Below are positions 50,642 through 60,227 of a DNA stretch of 64,000 nt, piece after piece. The position numbers were made by a program, and so were the translations under genes. Origin of the DNA: Leisingera sp. ANG1. GTDB taxonomy: Bacteria; Pseudomonadota; Alphaproteobacteria; Rhodobacterales; Rhodobacteraceae. The notes under the pieces were generated by a model. The model did not search any database, had not been told where the DNA came from, and worked only from the letters and a program-made list of their open reading frames with translations. The stretch covers positions 248,001 through 312,000 of the forward strand of contig NZ_AFCF02000006.1 of NCBI RefSeq assembly GCF_000203975.2, read 5' to 3'. Position 1 is the stretch's first letter. Every line of letters starts with the position of its first letter.

Positions 50642-51864
50642 TCGGCGGCCTCTTTGCGGGTGTCCTGAAGCAGCGATGCAACGCGCCGGGTCACATAGTC
50701 CAGCCCGTCCAGCAAGCCTTCAGAGCCGGCGGCAGAGGGAGGAGGCTGTGTTGCCAGCGCACGGATCGCCTTGGCCAATGCTGGTGCTGTCCATCCATCA
50801 CGGGTTTCGTCCAGCATTGTAGTGAGGCCGATCTCTTCAGCCCGGCTGGCGCGTATCCATTGCTCCAGCCGTGGTGTCGTACGGGGCACAATCACTGCTG
50901 GCTTGTCAAAAGAAAGAACCTCGCAAAAGGTGTTGTACCCTCCCATGCAAACAACGCCCTTTGCGCCGGCAAACAGGGTTTCAATCTGGGATTCAAAACC
51001 AACTGCGGTGACGCGGCCATTCAGGCGGGCAACGCGTTCTTCGAAATCCTCACGGGTCTCTCCGGACAAGAAAGGACCGTAAACCAGAACCGCACGGGGA
51101 GAGAGGTCCGGGTCGGCCTCATAGGCAGACAGTACCAGATCAACCATCATTTCGCCATCACCGCCGCCGCCGGGCGTGACTAAAAGGTAGGGTTGCTCGG
51201 GCGGTTCCCCAACCTGGCCAAGATCGCGGCGCAAATAGCCGGTCCAATGCATGCGTGCCTGCATTTCCGGCGTGAAGGGCAGCCCTGCGGTCGGATCGTA
51301 TACGGAACGAGGGCCGTAGACCCAGATCTCATCATAGAAATCACGTGTGGCTTCTACCGCGTGCTTACGCTCCCATTCGGCTGCCAGCACTTCAGGTTCA
51401 TCAAGCACATCCCGCAGGCCCAGAACCATCCTGCAACGCCCGCGTGTCTTCAGCAGATCGAGTGCCGGCATTAGCTCGCCGCGAAAACCTGTCGGCTCTT
51501 TGTCAGCGACCAGCACATCCGGATCATATTGTTCGACGGTCGAACGGATCAGGGCCGCGCGCAACTCCGCAGTTTCCTCAATGCTCATTCCCATTGTGCG
51601 CGACGCATAGGAGCCGTCAGCACGCTTGATTACGCCGGGCAAACGTACATGGTCGACCCTGGACGGAAAGGAAAACCGGCCTGCCACCGGCGAGCCTGTG
51701 AGGATAAGGGCCGAGGCGTCAGGGTCGGCTGAGGTGATCGCACCTGCCAGCGCCCGCGACCGGCGCAGGTGTCCAAGCCCGAATGTGTCATGGCTATAGA
51801 ACATGATACGGGGGCCGCGCCTGGTGAATTCTGCCTGGGAATGGGGGATGCCTGTTTCCGTCAT
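50638..51864 (-). CDS. Predicted glycosyltransferase (COG4671-like), first gene of operon
   Basis: A 408-residue GT-B protein related to MurG/GT28. N-terminal FYSHDTFGLGHLRRSRALA and C-terminal CMGGYNTFCEVLSFDKPAVIVPR are the main marks. It is the first of seven overlapping minus-strand genes. The start ATG at 51864 has only a weak ribosome site. It resembles the glycosyltransferase at 46586-47722. Confidence 0.83.
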   Translation of the reverse strand: MTETGIPHSQAEFTRRGPRIMFYSHDTFGLGHLRRSRALAGAITSADPDASALILTGSPVAGRFSFPSRVDHVRLPGVIKRADGSYASRTMGMSIEETAELRAALIRSTVEQYDPDVLVADKEPTGFRGELMPALDLLKTRGRCRMVLGLRDVLDEPEVLAAEWERKHAVEATRDFYDEIWVYGPRSVYDPTAGLPFTPEMQARMHWTGYLRRDLGQVGEPPEQPYLLVTPGGGGDGEMMVDLVLSAYEADPDLSPRAVLVYGPFLSGETREDFEERVARLNGRVTAVGFESQIETLFAGAKGVVCMGGYNTFCEVLSFDKPAVIVPRTTPRLEQWIRASRAEEIGLTTMLDETRDGWTAPALAKAIRALATQPPPSAAGSEGLLDGLDYVTRRVASLLQDTRKEAAE

Positions 51865-52254
51865 GTCATTGCCTGAAAGGATTGCCGGACAGGGTCAGGC
51901 ACCAGGGAGCAGCGGCAGAGAAAAAACGGCAACCGTTGCTGCCGCTCGTCTCCGGGCGCGTGCTTTCATGCTCGGCCATCTTCCGCCTCAATTTGCACGC
52001 CCGGTGTCCATTTGCAGCAGGGCGTGGTCAGTATTTTCTTCAGCCGCTTCCGGTCCAGACTGGTTGCTGCCGGGGCCGCGGCATTGCGGCTGTCCGCCCG
52101 TTGGGCAGATATCTGAATTTGTATAGCCCGGAGCCGGGGTGCATGCAATCGTGCGGCATTGTTGCAAGGCGCACGGTAATTTGCGTGCGCGCCATTTGCG
52201 CAACGGCCCGGCAGATGGTTAATTTGGCTCAAGTTTCCATAAGGATAGCCCGAG
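51865..52254. other. Divergent intergenic region between glycosyltransferase operon and MscS gene
   Basis: 390 bases without a convincing gene; the frames here have no protein-like pattern. It must contain promoters for both directions. GCGCACG/CGTGCGC (52169-52175, 52184-52190) forms a hairpin 64 bases before the MscS start, which could be an operator or part of the leader. AAGGA precedes the MscS ATG. Confidence 0.55.
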
Positions 52255-54732
52255 ATGCTGCATGCCCTGTTTCGATTTTTGCTCTGCTTGCTGCTGGGTT
52301 TCGGGCTGACAGCTCACACCAGCGCCCAGGAAAGTGACGCAAGCGGAGCTGAGGCACTGTCCCAGGCGATAGAGCAGGCCGCTGAAAACGGTGTCAGTGT
52401 GCTGGTTGTGGACAGCAGCGGGCGGTTGCTCAATGCGCCGCCGGAAGCGGGGCCGCAAACCGGCGAAACCAGCACGGATGTGATGGAGCAGCCTTCCGCG
52501 CTAATGAAAGCACAGTCCAGGGTTGCGGCTTTTCGTGCGGAACTGAACAGCCGCCTGGAAGCGCTGCCTTACTCAGTGTTCGAAATGCAGTACATTCTGC
52601 GCCAGACCAGCCCGGATGGGCGCATCATGACATATGTAGAGGTGCTGGGCTGGAGTGTGCTGTTCCTGCTGGTTGGCCGCTGGCTGTCGGTGGAGATCTA
52701 TGGCAAACGCTTTGCAAAAAGGTTTGTGGTTGCTCGGATCCAAGCAACTCCTGAAGGCTACCAGGATAAGATGCCTTTTCTGGTATTCCGCTTCCTGATG
52801 GGAATCGGCGCGACGATTTTTGCAATGATCTTCGCAGCTTTGATTTCGCATCTGGTCTTTGGTTCCTCAGGCGATCCATCTATCGAGTTCACTGTCACAG
52901 CGATTTACACGGCCTACTTTTTGGCCAGGACCGTCTCAGACTTGTGGCGGATGGTTCTTTCACCCTTTCTGGCGCAATACCGCATCCCGGTTTTCTCCGA
53001 CAGGGACGCCAAGCGGCTGTATATTTGGGCGTCTTTGCTGGCGACATACGACATTTCGTCGACGCTCTTTGCAACCTGGGTCGGGGATTTCGGGCTGAAC
53101 TACAACGTTTATGCGCTTGTTTATGGAGTGCTTGCACTGGTCGGGACGCTGGGCAACCTCTTGATGGTTCTGGTCAATGGGCGTGCGATTTCCAATGCCA
53201 TCCGGGCTGGCCGGATGCCTGAAGATTGCTCTTGGCTGGTGCGCTTCCTTGCTGTGGCCTGGGCGCCGGGATTAATGATCTACATGGTGTTTGGCTGGCT
53301 CAAGCTGGCCTTTGACCTTGTGCTGGAACACGAGGTTTCTATCCCTCTGATGGCGGGCAGCTATTTCGTCCTGACCACAATTCTGGTTGTTTACGGAGCG
53401 ATAAACTATCTGATCGAGCGGTATTTTCGCCGAGCATACCAGACCCATGCCATGTCAGAGGCCCTGGAAACCGCTGAGCAACCTGAGCCTGCCGTTCTAG
53501 AAACAGGACCTGCAGCTCCAGCTAATGTGATTGCAACTGCTGAAGATGGATCGCCGGAGCAGTCAGACCCGCTTGGCGCCGAAGGAGCAGAACGAGTTGC
53601 GGCAATGCCGGATGCTGCACCTGATGAGTCTGGTGGATTCGATAACGAAGATGAGATCTCCGAGCAGGTGGTACACCCGATTGCCACCTACGAAGACTTG
53701 GCTCGCCGGGTTGCGGGCATCCTGGCTTTTGTTGTCGGTGCCTACTCGCTGCTCATTGTCTGGAGCCCTGATGCAAGCTGGCTGAGCACTACTGCTGCCG
53801 AGCGCATGGTGGATGTAACCGTCATTCTGTTTATAGGGTATATCGTCTATCACCTGTTCCGGATTTGGATCGACAGCAAGATTGATGAGGAGGTTGGCGA
53901 CATTCCTGTGGCCGAACTCGGCGATGAAGGCGGTGCGGGGGGCGCCAGTCGGTTGGCCACATTGCTGCCTCTGTTCCGCGGAGCAATTCTGGCCGTGGTT
54001 CTGGTTTCCATCGTTCTCATCCTGCTGTTGGAACTTGGAATCAATGTCAGCCCGCTGTTTGCAGGTGCCGGCGTGGTCGGATTGGCGGTAGGCTTTGGTT
54101 CCCAGACCCTTGTGAGGGACATTTTCTCCGGTGCTTTTTTCCTCATCGATGATGCATTCCGCAAAGGCGAATACATCGACATCGGAGATGTAAAAGGCAC
54201 TGTTGAGAAAATTTCAGTCCGTTCCTTCCAGCTGCGCCATCACCTTGGCGCGCTGCATACAATTCCGTTTGGAGAGATCAAGGTTCTGACCAATTACTCC
54301 CGTGACTGGGTGATGATGAAATTGCCGCTGCGGGTTACCTATGACACCGACGTGGAAAAGGTCCGCAAGCTGATCAAGAAGCTGGGCCAGACCCTAATGG
54401 ATGATCCGGTTGTCGGGCATACGTTCATTCAGCCCCTGAAGTCCCAGGGTGTGATCGAGATGCAAGACTCGGCAATGATCATTCGTGTGAAATTCATGAC
54501 CAAGCCGGGGGATCAGTGGATTGTGCGCAAGCGGGTGTACCAGGAAATCCGCGAGCTGTTCGCGCGGGAAGGCGTCAAGTTTGCCCACCGTGAGGTCACG
54601 GTGCGTCTGGCCCCGGATCAGGCGGAAGGGGCGACGCCTAAACAGAAGGACGCCGCGCTTGGTGCTGTGCAGGCCGCCATAGATGAAGACATGCTGGAAG
54701 ACATGGGCGGACCTGACGGCGATGACCGCTGA
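52255..54732 (+). CDS. Large mechanosensitive channel of the MscS family
   Basis: An 825-residue membrane protein with a signal peptide (cleavage near HTSAQE, about residue 23), a short periplasmic region, many hydrophobic segments from residue 125 on, and a C-terminal MscS core. The pore helix reads LFAGAGVVGLAVGFGSQTLVRDIFSGAFFLIDD and is followed by the beta domain with VKGTVEKISVRSFQLR. An acidic linker lies near residues 400-470. Such channels release solutes on osmotic downshift. The size suggests an MscK/YbdG-like regulated form. It stands alone between two minus-strand operons. Confidence 0.9.
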   Translation: MLHALFRFLLCLLLGFGLTAHTSAQESDASGAEALSQAIEQAAENGVSVLVVDSSGRLLNAPPEAGPQTGETSTDVMEQPSALMKAQSRVAAFRAELNSRLEALPYSVFEMQYILRQTSPDGRIMTYVEVLGWSVLFLLVGRWLSVEIYGKRFAKRFVVARIQATPEGYQDKMPFLVFRFLMGIGATIFAMIFAALISHLVFGSSGDPSIEFTVTAIYTAYFLARTVSDLWRMVLSPFLAQYRIPVFSDRDAKRLYIWASLLATYDISSTLFATWVGDFGLNYNVYALVYGVLALVGTLGNLLMVLVNGRAISNAIRAGRMPEDCSWLVRFLAVAWAPGLMIYMVFGWLKLAFDLVLEHEVSIPLMAGSYFVLTTILVVYGAINYLIERYFRRAYQTHAMSEALETAEQPEPAVLETGPAAPANVIATAEDGSPEQSDPLGAEGAERVAAMPDAAPDESGGFDNEDEISEQVVHPIATYEDLARRVAGILAFVVGAYSLLIVWSPDASWLSTTAAERMVDVTVILFIGYIVYHLFRIWIDSKIDEEVGDIPVAELGDEGGAGGASRLATLLPLFRGAILAVVLVSIVLILLLELGINVSPLFAGAGVVGLAVGFGSQTLVRDIFSGAFFLIDDAFRKGEYIDIGDVKGTVEKISVRSFQLRHHLGALHTIPFGEIKVLTNYSRDWVMMKLPLRVTYDTDVEKVRKLIKKLGQTLMDDPVVGHTFIQPLKSQGVIEMQDSAMIIRVKFMTKPGDQWIVRKRVYQEIRELFAREGVKFAHREVTVRLAPDQAEGATPKQKDAALGAVQAAIDEDMLEDMGGPDGDDR

Positions 54733-54791
54733 GCATCAGTGCGCGTGTGTGCCCTTGTGCCCCCTTTCAGCCGCGCAATGCGGTAAGCTTG

Positions 54792-56138
54792 TTAGTCAGG
54801 CCAGCAGGCAGGGCTGCTGCCGCAGCGGGCGGCGGGCAGGTCCCAGTTCATTGCCGTTCCGTTTAGGCTGAGCGGAGCTGCAAGCCGGTGTCCTGGTCCC
54901 CAGCCGCTGCGTTCAATAAGCTGTGAATAATCTCCATCTCCCGGCCCGCCAATATCCGGGCCATTGGCAGACTTTTCCATCCCTGCAAGCAATTCTGCCG
55001 TCCGGGCAAGGGACAGCCGGGCGGAAGGGACTGCCGCACCCCGCGCCGCGGCTGTAAGTGCGGACAACACTGCAGCGGCCATAAGGTATCCGGTTGCATG
55101 GTCCAGCGCCTGTACCGGTAAAGGGTGGGGGGTGCCGGACCCAGCCCAGTCGCGGCCTGCATCGGCGATGCCAGCGCTCATTTGCACCAGACTGTCAAAT
55201 CCGCGCCGCGCGGACCAAGGACCGGTCCATCCATAGGCATCCAGTGACACCTCTACTGCGCCGGGTGCAAGCTGCCGGCGTGTGTCTGCGTCATATCCTA
55301 AGTTGTCCAGCGCGCCGGGCCTGTAGCCGTGCGCAATCACATCAGCCTGCGCAAGCAAGGTTTCGAAAACCAGCCGGTCTTCGCCTTTGGTCAGGTCAAG
55401 CGCGGCCATGTGTTTGCCTAGCGAAACATCGGTGATCACACCGGGTTCGTCCCAGCCGGGCGGGTCGATGCGCAGTACATCAGCACCAAAACCGGCCAGA
55501 GTTCGAGTGGAGACGGGCCCGGCAATAACGCGCGTCAGATCGAGCAACCGCAAACCGGCAAGCGGGCGTTCTGCAGTTGCCTGCGGCCGGTCTCTCAGAT
55601 GGATGGGCCGGGGGGAAATCCAGTGAGTCAGCGGCTCTGCCGCCACGGCGCGGCCTTGAGGGTGTTGCCGCCACTCCGAGCGGCTGCGCATTGCGGCGGC
55701 CACGCCGCCTGCAGCCACGGTTGCGCTCTCCAGGCTGTCAGCCTGCCAGTGCCTAACCGCAGCGGTCACGGCCTTCCGCGTGCCTGCGCAGCCAAGCACT
55801 TGCAGCGCGGCCTGGCGGTGATGCGGCAAGTTGGTATGCAAGCGGATCCAACCGTCCTGTGTTTCGTATACGCCTGCTATTGCGTCCCAAAGGTTTGGCA
55901 GCTCCCAGCCCTCAGGCCGGAAACTGTAGCCGAACCAGAGCGCGGCCAAGCGCTGATCAACCGTGACTTCCGGCGCAGACGGAGCAAGGTTGAGCACTTC
56001 TATCAGCCTGGCCAGTTCCAGCCCAACCGCCGCGATCGAGGCGTTAGCCAGTTCGGTGACCGCAAAGGCACTGAGCCATTGGCCGCTGCCAGTCAGGCGG
56101 AATTGGTCCGCTGCGGGGAGTGCAGTTAGCAGGCTCAA
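54792..56138 (-). CDS. CoA-transferase of CaiB/BaiF family with swapped domain order
   Basis: A 448-residue class III CoA-transferase. The usual opening motif (PLAGLRLLDLTRVIAGPVS) appears only at about residue 192. About 190 residues resembling the C-terminal part of other members (WIRLHTNLPHHRQAAL near residue 97) come first. The probable catalytic aspartate is Asp346 in ALDHATGY. Its start overlaps the importer permease gene by four bases, so it is the last gene of the ABC operon. I infer that it activates the imported acid or a product of it. Confidence 0.78.
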   Translation of the reverse strand: MSLLTALPAADQFRLTGSGQWLSAFAVTELANASIAAVGLELARLIEVLNLAPSAPEVTVDQRLAALWFGYSFRPEGWELPNLWDAIAGVYETQDGWIRLHTNLPHHRQAALQVLGCAGTRKAVTAAVRHWQADSLESATVAAGGVAAAMRSRSEWRQHPQGRAVAAEPLTHWISPRPIHLRDRPQATAERPLAGLRLLDLTRVIAGPVSTRTLAGFGADVLRIDPPGWDEPGVITDVSLGKHMAALDLTKGEDRLVFETLLAQADVIAHGYRPGALDNLGYDADTRRQLAPGAVEVSLDAYGWTGPWSARRGFDSLVQMSAGIADAGRDWAGSGTPHPLPVQALDHATGYLMAAAVLSALTAAARGAAVPSARLSLARTAELLAGMEKSANGPDIGGPGDGDYSQLIERSGWGPGHRLAAPLSLNGTAMNWDLPAARCGSSPACWPD

Positions 56139-57289
56139 TGCTGATAGGGATCAAGGCTATCGCGCAGCCCGTCGCCAAGGAAATTGAAAGCAAGCACGAC
56201 AACGACAATAGGCAACATCGGAATGGCCAGCCAGGGGTAGATCTCGACAGAAGTGAGGTTCTGGGCGTCATTCAGCATCACACCCCAGCTGACCGCCGGC
56301 GCACGCAAGCCGAGCCCGAGAAAGGACAATGCGGTTTCGCCCAGGATCATTGCCGGGATCGATAAGGTGGCCGAGGCGATCAGATGAGACATGAAGTTGG
56401 GAAGCAGATGCTTGCGGATCACCCGCCCGGAAGAGGCACCCATCATCTCCGCCGCACGGACGTATTCCTCTTCCCGAAGCGACAGGAATTTGGCACGCAC
56501 GGAACGGGCCAGTCCAGGCCAGTCGAGAATGCCGAGAATGATGGAGATGATGAAAAACACCGCAACCGGTGACCAGTTCGAGGGAACCGCAGCGGACAGG
56601 GCGAGCCACAAGGGCAGTTCAGGCAGCGATCTAAGGATCTCGATCACCCGGTTCACAGCCCAGTCGACACGGCCGCCGAAGTACCCGGCGACACTGCCGA
56701 AGAAGATACCAAGAACGAAAGATACGGTAATCCCGATCAGGCCAACTGTCAGGGATAATTGCGCGCCGTAGGAAACGCGGCTGAAGATGTCGCGGCCCAG
56801 GCGGTCGGAGCCCATAATGAAAATTGTCGCCTCTTCGCTGGCGCAGAACAGGTGCCGGTTGCTTTCTATGAAGCCTGCGAGGTTATAGGTGCTGCCTTCA
56901 CAGAAAAACTTGAGCTTGAGCGGGCGCGAGGTGTCCGGCTTGAATTCCCACTGGAAGGTCTCGAGGTTGGCCTCAGAGGTCATCGGGTAGACGAAGGGGC
57001 CGACAAACTCGCCCTCGTGGAAAAGTTTGATCGATTGCGGCGGTGAGTAGAGGTGTTCTGAAAACCGCTGGTTGGGTCCGTAAGGCGCGATAAAGCCGGC
57101 AAAGGGGATCAGGAAATAAGCAACAAAGAGGAAGATGCCGGAAATCAGACCCAGCTTGTGGGTCTTGAACTTGCGCCAGACCAGCAGCCAGTTCGGGGCG
57201 TCCAGATCCTTGCGCTCCAGCTCCAGCAGCGAGGCCTGGGGGTCGAAGGGTTCGTCATCGACAAAACGTCCGTCGGGCAGATGTGTCAT
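56135..57289 (-). CDS. Oligopeptide-type ABC transporter permease (YejE/OppC-like)
   Basis: A 384-residue inner-membrane permease of the OppC type. It has an N-terminal cytoplasmic region and one hydrophobic segment, a periplasmic loop of about 130 residues, then five segments with the coupling motif EYVRAAEMMGASSGRVIRKHLLPN. The large loop is typical of YejE. It overlaps the CoA-transferase and the other permease gene by four bases each. Confidence 0.88.
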   Translation of the reverse strand: MTHLPDGRFVDDEPFDPQASLLELERKDLDAPNWLLVWRKFKTHKLGLISGIFLFVAYFLIPFAGFIAPYGPNQRFSEHLYSPPQSIKLFHEGEFVGPFVYPMTSEANLETFQWEFKPDTSRPLKLKFFCEGSTYNLAGFIESNRHLFCASEEATIFIMGSDRLGRDIFSRVSYGAQLSLTVGLIGITVSFVLGIFFGSVAGYFGGRVDWAVNRVIEILRSLPELPLWLALSAAVPSNWSPVAVFFIISIILGILDWPGLARSVRAKFLSLREEEYVRAAEMMGASSGRVIRKHLLPNFMSHLIASATLSIPAMILGETALSFLGLGLRAPAVSWGVMLNDAQNLTSVEIYPWLAIPMLPIVVVVLAFNFLGDGLRDSLDPYQH

Positions 57290-58314
57290 GCGTCGCGCCC
57301 TTCGTAACGGATTCTGGGATCAAGCAGCACCAGCAGCACATCCGAAATCATGGTGCCGATCAGGGTGAGCAGCGCGACGAACATCAGCACGAAACCAGAC
57401 AGGAACATATCCTGGGTCTTGAGCGCAGTCAGCAGAGTCGGGCCTATGGTCTGCAGGCCCAGCACCACAGAAACGAGGACCGAACCGGAGATCATGGAAG
57501 GCAGCAGATTGCCGATGTCGGCAACAAAGGGGTTGAAGGCTACCCGCAGCGGGTACTTTGCCAGCATGCGGGATGGCGCCATACCCTTGGCAATTGCGGT
57601 CTCCACATAAGGCTTACCCAGCTCATCCAGCATGTTGGCGCGCAGCCGCTGCATCATCGCAGATGCGCCGGCAGTACCAATCACGAAGGTCGGAACAATG
57701 AGGTGCACCAGAATGGATTTCACCTTGTCCCAGTTCATGGGCATCCCCTCGTATTCTGGGGCCATAAGCCCTCCGATCGGCAGGTCAAACCACCGGTGTC
57801 CGTAATAGAACAGGATCAAGGCCAGCAGAAAGTTCGGAGTGGCGAGGCCGAGGTAGCCGACAAAGGCTGTGGTGTAGTCGACCCAGGTACGGGCACGGGC
57901 AGCCGCCAGAACGCCCAGGGGCAGGGCAACGGCATAGACAAAGACCACCGCGGCCAGGTTCACCAGCACCGTCAGCCACAAACTGTCGCCAACGATATCA
58001 GCCACGGGGCTGTCAAATTCGAATGACCAGCCGAAATTGCCCTGGATCATGCCGGAAAACCCGTGCGGCCCCGGCATGAAACCCATCCAGATCATGTACT
58101 GCTGCCAAAGCGGCTTATCGAGCGCATATTCCTTGCGCAGGAATTCCGCCTTGGCAACGCCCGCGGACTGTCCGGTCGCTTGCAACTCGGCGATCTGGTT
58201 CGACAAGTAGTCGCCGGGCGGCAGGTTGATGATGAAAAAAATCAGCACCGACACCACCAGGAGTGTCATCAGCATGGTGCCAAAGCGGTAGATGGCATAT
58301 CGCACTATTTCCAT
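57286..58314 (-). CDS. Oligopeptide-type ABC transporter permease (YejB/OppB-like)
   Basis: A 342-residue permease of the OppB type (MEIVRYAIYRFGTMLMTLLVVSVLIFF at the N terminus) with six hydrophobic segments and the coupling stretch KPYVETAIAKGMAPSRMLAKYPLRVA. The ATG at 58314 overlaps the binding-protein stop codon by one base; the longer frame is not favoured. Confidence 0.88.
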   Translation of the reverse strand: MEIVRYAIYRFGTMLMTLLVVSVLIFFIINLPPGDYLSNQIAELQATGQSAGVAKAEFLRKEYALDKPLWQQYMIWMGFMPGPHGFSGMIQGNFGWSFEFDSPVADIVGDSLWLTVLVNLAAVVFVYAVALPLGVLAAARARTWVDYTTAFVGYLGLATPNFLLALILFYYGHRWFDLPIGGLMAPEYEGMPMNWDKVKSILVHLIVPTFVIGTAGASAMMQRLRANMLDELGKPYVETAIAKGMAPSRMLAKYPLRVAFNPFVADIGNLLPSMISGSVLVSVVLGLQTIGPTLLTALKTQDMFLSGFVLMFVALLTLIGTMISDVLLVLLDPRIRYEGRDA

Positions 58315-60227
58315 CAGTCCAAGCCATCCTCGAAGTAGAACTCGTCCGGCCGGTAGACGCCGAAATGTGCGCCGGGATCCCAGGCCCAAATCGCCTGCTC
58401 CGGCACGTTGCGCAGCCGCTTGCTTACGACCACCGGCTGAGGTGCGGCGGCAACCACACCGATGGCGTAGACTTGATCGGCGTGGATCTGCAGCATGGCG
58501 CGCCAGGCTGCGAGGCGCTCATCCTTTGTCGTGGCCATGTCCCAGTCCTGCAGGAGGGAAAGCAGCTGCTGGGCCGGTTCCATGTCTGGCGGCTCCCCTG
58601 CGCTGCCGCCGGTCTGATAATACTGACCCCATTTCGGCCATGACAAAAAGACCTGGTCTGTGGGGGCAAGGTACACTGGTGACGTGTAGGACTGGGGCAG
58701 GCCGTTGTCCCAGCCGAACCAGGCAGAGGCCATGGAGTTGCCGGAAAAGACCCGGTTTCTCAAAATGTCGCGGTCCAGCGGGCGCATGATGAGTTTTACC
58801 CCGACATCACGCCAGTCATCAGCAATAATCTGCAGAGCGTTCTCCACCTCCTGCCGCTCGCCTGCAGTTTCGACGATCAATTCCATCAGGCGCCCGTCGG
58901 GAAGATAGCGGATGCCATAACCATCCTTTTCGGTTAACCCGGCTTCGTCCAGCAGGCGGTTTGCCTGCTCCGGATTAAACTCGGCCCATGCATTGCGCAG
59001 CGCGGGGTCGAACAACTCGCTTTGTTCCAGCACCGTCATGGCGCCGGGCTTGGCCAAGTTGAAGTAAAGTGCCCGGTTGATAGCGCGGCGGTTAATTGCA
59101 AGGGACAAGGCGCGCCGTACCCGCACATCGCGCAAAATTTCACGCCAGAGAGGGTCCCGGGTGTTCAGGTTCGGGTAAATGGCGATCTGCGAAGCAGCGC
59201 CGTTACCCCAGAGGTATGTCTTGTAGCCGGAGTTGTCTTTTTCACCCTTGCGCAGAATGGGAATGTCGCGAAAGTCCAGCCCGCGGGCCTGCAGATCCGC
59301 TTCCCCTGCATTCGACTTGGCGGCTACCAGCCCGGAGGTGACGATCTCCATCTCAACAGTGTCAATGTAGGGCAGTTGGACGCCGTGGCTGTCGATCCGG
59401 TGGTAATAGGGGTTACGCACAAACTGGTGGCGGATCTTTTTGCCGGGTGAGGCGTTGATCCAGGGTTGAAGCGTCGGAAGCTCGTGATTGTCGAACTTGT
59501 ACATGTTGTCGTACTTGTTGTGCAGAGCAGCCCAGCTTTTTACGCGTGCGTAATCGACCTCTTCTTCCAGAACCGCTGGGTCGGCATAGTCCGCATGGAA
59601 TTGCTTCAAGTACTTGGCCGGACGGTAGATAAATGGCGGTCGGGCCTGCGCCAGCATATGCAGGAAGCTGGGGTTTGGGTCGTCCCATTCATAGACTACC
59701 GTTGTTTCGTCAGGGAAACTCACCCGCGGCAGCTTTCCCATCACTCTCAGAAAATCCGGCGGGCCGGCAGGGCTCAAAAGCTCGTTATTTGCAACATCGT
59801 CCCACCAGTAACGGAAATCGTCAGAAGTGAACGGGTCGCCGTTGGACCAGCGATGCCCGGGCCGCAGCTTCAGCGTGTAGCGGCGGTTCCCTTCGTTTTC
59901 GTATCCCAGAAGGATGTCCGGCTTTAGCTGGTATTTCTCGTCGTAGCCTGCCAGCCGCGCGTATCCGTAGACCACCATCTGCCGGATGTCCTTGGAACGC
60001 GTGACCATTGTATTGAGCGTTCCGCCCTGAATGCCGAACTCCCGGCCCTTGGCAGCCAGATCCACCACCAGCGGCACGTCGGGCAGTCGTTTGGCGGCGG
60101 GCGGCAGGTACCCTGCCTTAACCTCGGAGCGCCAGAAACTGCTTTCCTGCACCGTGATGTCCGCTAGCGCGGGCAATGGCGCAATGCAGAAGACGGCAGC
60201 CAGCACGGGTTTCAGGGCATCAAGCAT
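58314..60227 (-). CDS. ABC transporter substrate-binding protein, family 5
   Basis: A 637-residue periplasmic binding protein with a signal peptide (ALKPVLAAVFCIAPLPALAD, cleavage near residue 22) and the family-5 pattern, with LKLRPGHRWSNGDPFTSDDFRYWWDDV and RVRRALSLAINRRAINRALY. It resembles YejA-type proteins more than DppA in length. The ligand could be an oligopeptide or another amide or acid; the CoA-transferase in the operon points to a carboxylic acid. It overlaps the ATPase gene by eight bases. Confidence 0.87.
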   Translation of the reverse strand: MLDALKPVLAAVFCIAPLPALADITVQESSFWRSEVKAGYLPPAAKRLPDVPLVVDLAAKGREFGIQGGTLNTMVTRSKDIRQMVVYGYARLAGYDEKYQLKPDILLGYENEGNRRYTLKLRPGHRWSNGDPFTSDDFRYWWDDVANNELLSPAGPPDFLRVMGKLPRVSFPDETTVVYEWDDPNPSFLHMLAQARPPFIYRPAKYLKQFHADYADPAVLEEEVDYARVKSWAALHNKYDNMYKFDNHELPTLQPWINASPGKKIRHQFVRNPYYHRIDSHGVQLPYIDTVEMEIVTSGLVAAKSNAGEADLQARGLDFRDIPILRKGEKDNSGYKTYLWGNGAASQIAIYPNLNTRDPLWREILRDVRVRRALSLAINRRAINRALYFNLAKPGAMTVLEQSELFDPALRNAWAEFNPEQANRLLDEAGLTEKDGYGIRYLPDGRLMELIVETAGERQEVENALQIIADDWRDVGVKLIMRPLDRDILRNRVFSGNSMASAWFGWDNGLPQSYTSPVYLAPTDQVFLSWPKWGQYYQTGGSAGEPPDMEPAQQLLSLLQDWDMATTKDERLAAWRAMLQIHADQVYAIGVVAAAPQPVVVSKRLRNVPEQAIWAWDPGAHFGVYRPDEFYFEDGLD

